From JAJYKC01 sp963823105 (GTDB lineage: Bacteria > Acidobacteriota > Terriglobia > Bryobacterales > Bryobacteraceae), in NCBI GenBank assembly GCA_963823105.1, contig CAWGKC010000014.1:124001-188000 (forward strand): a stretch of 64,000 nucleotides of DNA, read 5' to 3'. A program made the translations under genes and the position numbers. Below the pieces are notes generated by a model that was not told where the DNA came from, made no database searches, and worked only from the letters and a program-made list of their open reading frames with translations. Positions within the stretch are counted from its first letter, which is position 1, and each line of letters starts with the position of its first letter. This document shows positions 62,685 through 64,000 of the stretch, in pieces.

Positions 62685-64000
62685 GGTTCTCATCTCCAAT
62701 CGCGGCGCTATCGCCCGCCGCATTGCGAGAACGCTGCGCCGAATGCGCGTTCGTTCCGTCGCGGTCTACTCCGATGCGGATCGGAATTCGTTGCACGTCA
62801 CGGAGGCGGATGAGGCCGTTTGCATAGGCCCCGCGCAAGCCGCGCGAAGTTATCTCGACCGGGAGCGGATCTTCGACGCCGTTCGGAAAACCGGCGCCCA
62901 GGCAATCCATCCCGGATACGGTTTTTTAAGCGAGAACGTCGCCTTTGCCGTCGATTGCCACGAGCGAGGCGTCGTTTTTATCGGGCCGAAGCCAGAACAG
63001 ATGGAACTGTTCGCGCGAAAGCATGCGGCGAGGGAAATCGCGGCGCGACTGGGTGTGCCATTGTTGCCTGGCACCGGTTTGCTGGCCAACGCGGGGGACG
63101 CGGCCCGTGAAGCGGCGCGCATCGGCTATCCGGTGATCGTGAAAAGCACCGCCGGCGGCGGCGGCATCGGCATGAGAGTCTGCCGCTCCCCAACGGAAGT
63201 GCGCGAGGCCTTCGAAGCGGTTCAGCGTCTGAGCGAAACGAACTTCGGCGAGGGCGGCGTTTTCATCGAGCGATTCGTGGCGGCGGCCCGCCATGTCGAA
63301 GTTCAGATCTTCGGAGACGGACGGGGCAATGTGATTGCGCTCGGCGAGCGGGATTGCTCCACGCAGCGCAGGCATCAGAAGGTGATTGAGGAGACGCCCG
63401 CCCCCGGCATCGCCGAAGGTTCGCGGCAGCGCTTGTTCCAGGCCGCCATCGCGCTGGGCGAAGCCGCGCGCTATGAATCGGCGGGTACGGTCGAGTTCGT
63501 CTACGACGAAAGTACGGGCGAATTTTACTTTCTGGAAGTTAACACCCGTTTGCAGGTGGAGCACGGTGTAACGGAAGAAGTGACCGGCATCGACTTAGTG
63601 GAGTGGATGGTGCGCCAGGCTGCGGGATGCTTGCCGCCGTTGGCATCGCTCGCCGTCCATCCCAGCGGTTGCTCGATGGAAGCGCGTATTTACGCCGAAG
63701 ACCCCGCGCGGGATTTCCGTCCCAGTTCGGGGCGCTTGATGCAGGCCGATTTTCCCGCCCGAGCGCGAGTCGAAACCTGGGTAGAGGCGGGCGCCGAGGT
63801 AACGCCGTTCTACGATCCAATGATCGCCAAAATCATCGTTTCCGGGTCCGATCGCCATGAGACTGCCGCTAAGCTCCGCTCAGCTCTCGATTCCTGCCTG
63901 CTTTCGGGCATCGAGACGAACGTCGATTACCTGAAACAGGTTTGCCGCACACCGGAATTCAACGAAGGACGGATTACTACGTCGTTTCTGGGGACGTTCG
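62674..64000 (+). CDS. urea/guanidine carboxylase, biotin carboxylase part (partial at window end)
   Basis: At least 442 residues, running off the right edge. The biotin carboxylase domain has KVLISNRGAIARRIARTLR, IHPGYGFLSENVAFA, the ATP-grasp Gly loop STAGGGGIGM, ERDCSTQRRHQKVIEETPAP and EVNTRLQVEHGVTEEVTGID, and from about 335 the biotin carboxylase C-terminal domain (SMEARIYAEDPARDF). The carboxyltransferase and biotin-carrier domains lie outside. Linkage to two DUF1989 proteins indicates urea or guanidine as substrate rather than an acyl-CoA; these operons are now attributed mainly to guanidine use. The deciding carboxyltransferase residues are not in view. Confidence 0.88.
   Translation, partial: MFDKVLISNRGAIARRIARTLRRMRVRSVAVYSDADRNSLHVTEADEAVCIGPAQAARSYLDRERIFDAVRKTGAQAIHPGYGFLSENVAFAVDCHERGVVFIGPKPEQMELFARKHAAREIAARLGVPLLPGTGLLANAGDAAREAARIGYPVIVKSTAGGGGIGMRVCRSPTEVREAFEAVQRLSETNFGEGGVFIERFVAAARHVEVQIFGDGRGNVIALGERDCSTQRRHQKVIEETPAPGIAEGSRQRLFQAAIALGEAARYESAGTVEFVYDESTGEFYFLEVNTRLQVEHGVTEEVTGIDLVEWMVRQAAGCLPPLASLAVHPSGCSMEARIYAEDPARDFRPSSGRLMQADFPARARVETWVEAGAEVTPFYDPMIAKIIVSGSDRHETAAKLRSALDSCLLSGIETNVDYLKQVCRTPEFNEGRITTSFLGTF

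Overview
The window looks like chromosomal DNA of a GC-rich Acidobacteriota bacterium, most likely of the Bryobacterales/Solibacter group. This is inference: the evidence is an Oar-like TonB receptor with an N-terminal carboxypeptidase-regulatory domain, a very large poly-HAMP hybrid kinase, decayed integrase-core transposases, an FkbH/carrier-protein glycan locus and a CarD regulator. No 16S gene is present. Four otherwise healthy genes (ccoN-like, MaoC-SDR, a 12-TM-type membrane protein and the TonB receptor) each carry one apparent surplus base, so read or assembly errors must be considered alongside true decay.

Region by region. 1-5.2 kb: a heme-copper (cbb3-type) oxidase subunit I cut by the window edge, a secreted rhodanese-like protein, and a sulfide/persulfide detoxification operon (ArsR/BigR-like repressor, CstB-like persulfide dioxygenase-rhodanese, TauE/SafE exporter) behind a promoter buried in an inverted repeat; then a secreted PIG-L deacetylase. 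5.3-23.7 kb: a polysaccharide locus with a glutamine-dependent amidotransferase (AsnB type), a GINT1-like protein, a GNAT, a MaoC-SDR fusion, an acyl carrier protein, an FkbH-like HAD enzyme, a heparinase II/III-type lyase, two nucleotide-sugar 6-dehydrogenases (WbpA-like and AlgD-like), two GT2 enzymes, an HTTM protein and a large membrane protein. 23.7-28.2 kb: a rhamnose/LsrB-type ABC importer in which the second permease is fused to the substrate-binding protein. 28.3-31.7 kb: a molybdopterin-binding-like protein, argB, argC and a glutathione peroxidase.

31.9-44.8 kb is a signalling block. A single-domain response regulator, a 2395-residue cytosolic hybrid kinase with fifteen consecutive 92-residue double-HAMP-like units, and a REC-PAS-kinase lie in one leftward operon. 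Facing it are a stand-alone receiver, an NtrC-type sigma-54 activator and a small kinase. 44.8-47.2 kb holds a zinc-ribbon/DUF4870-like protein, a secreted metallo-beta-lactamase-fold protein, CarD and tRNA-Glu(CTC).

47.2-59.4 kb is bounded by a 24-bp direct repeat of the 3' end of tRNA-Glu and is read here as an integrated, decaying plasmid-like element. It contains a decayed integrase-core transposase next to the tRNA, an Oar-like receptor and a Tat-exported amidase as cargo, IS630/IS66/IS110 relics, a class II Fic protein, two RepA-type plasmid replication initiators (one intact, one broken) and a small protein made of a DnaA domain IV alone. Beyond the repeat lie an IS630 fragment interrupted by an IS21-like end and a secreted beta-propeller protein. 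The window closes with a carboxyguanidine deiminase-like/urea-carboxylase-associated pair and the start of a urea/guanidine carboxylase.
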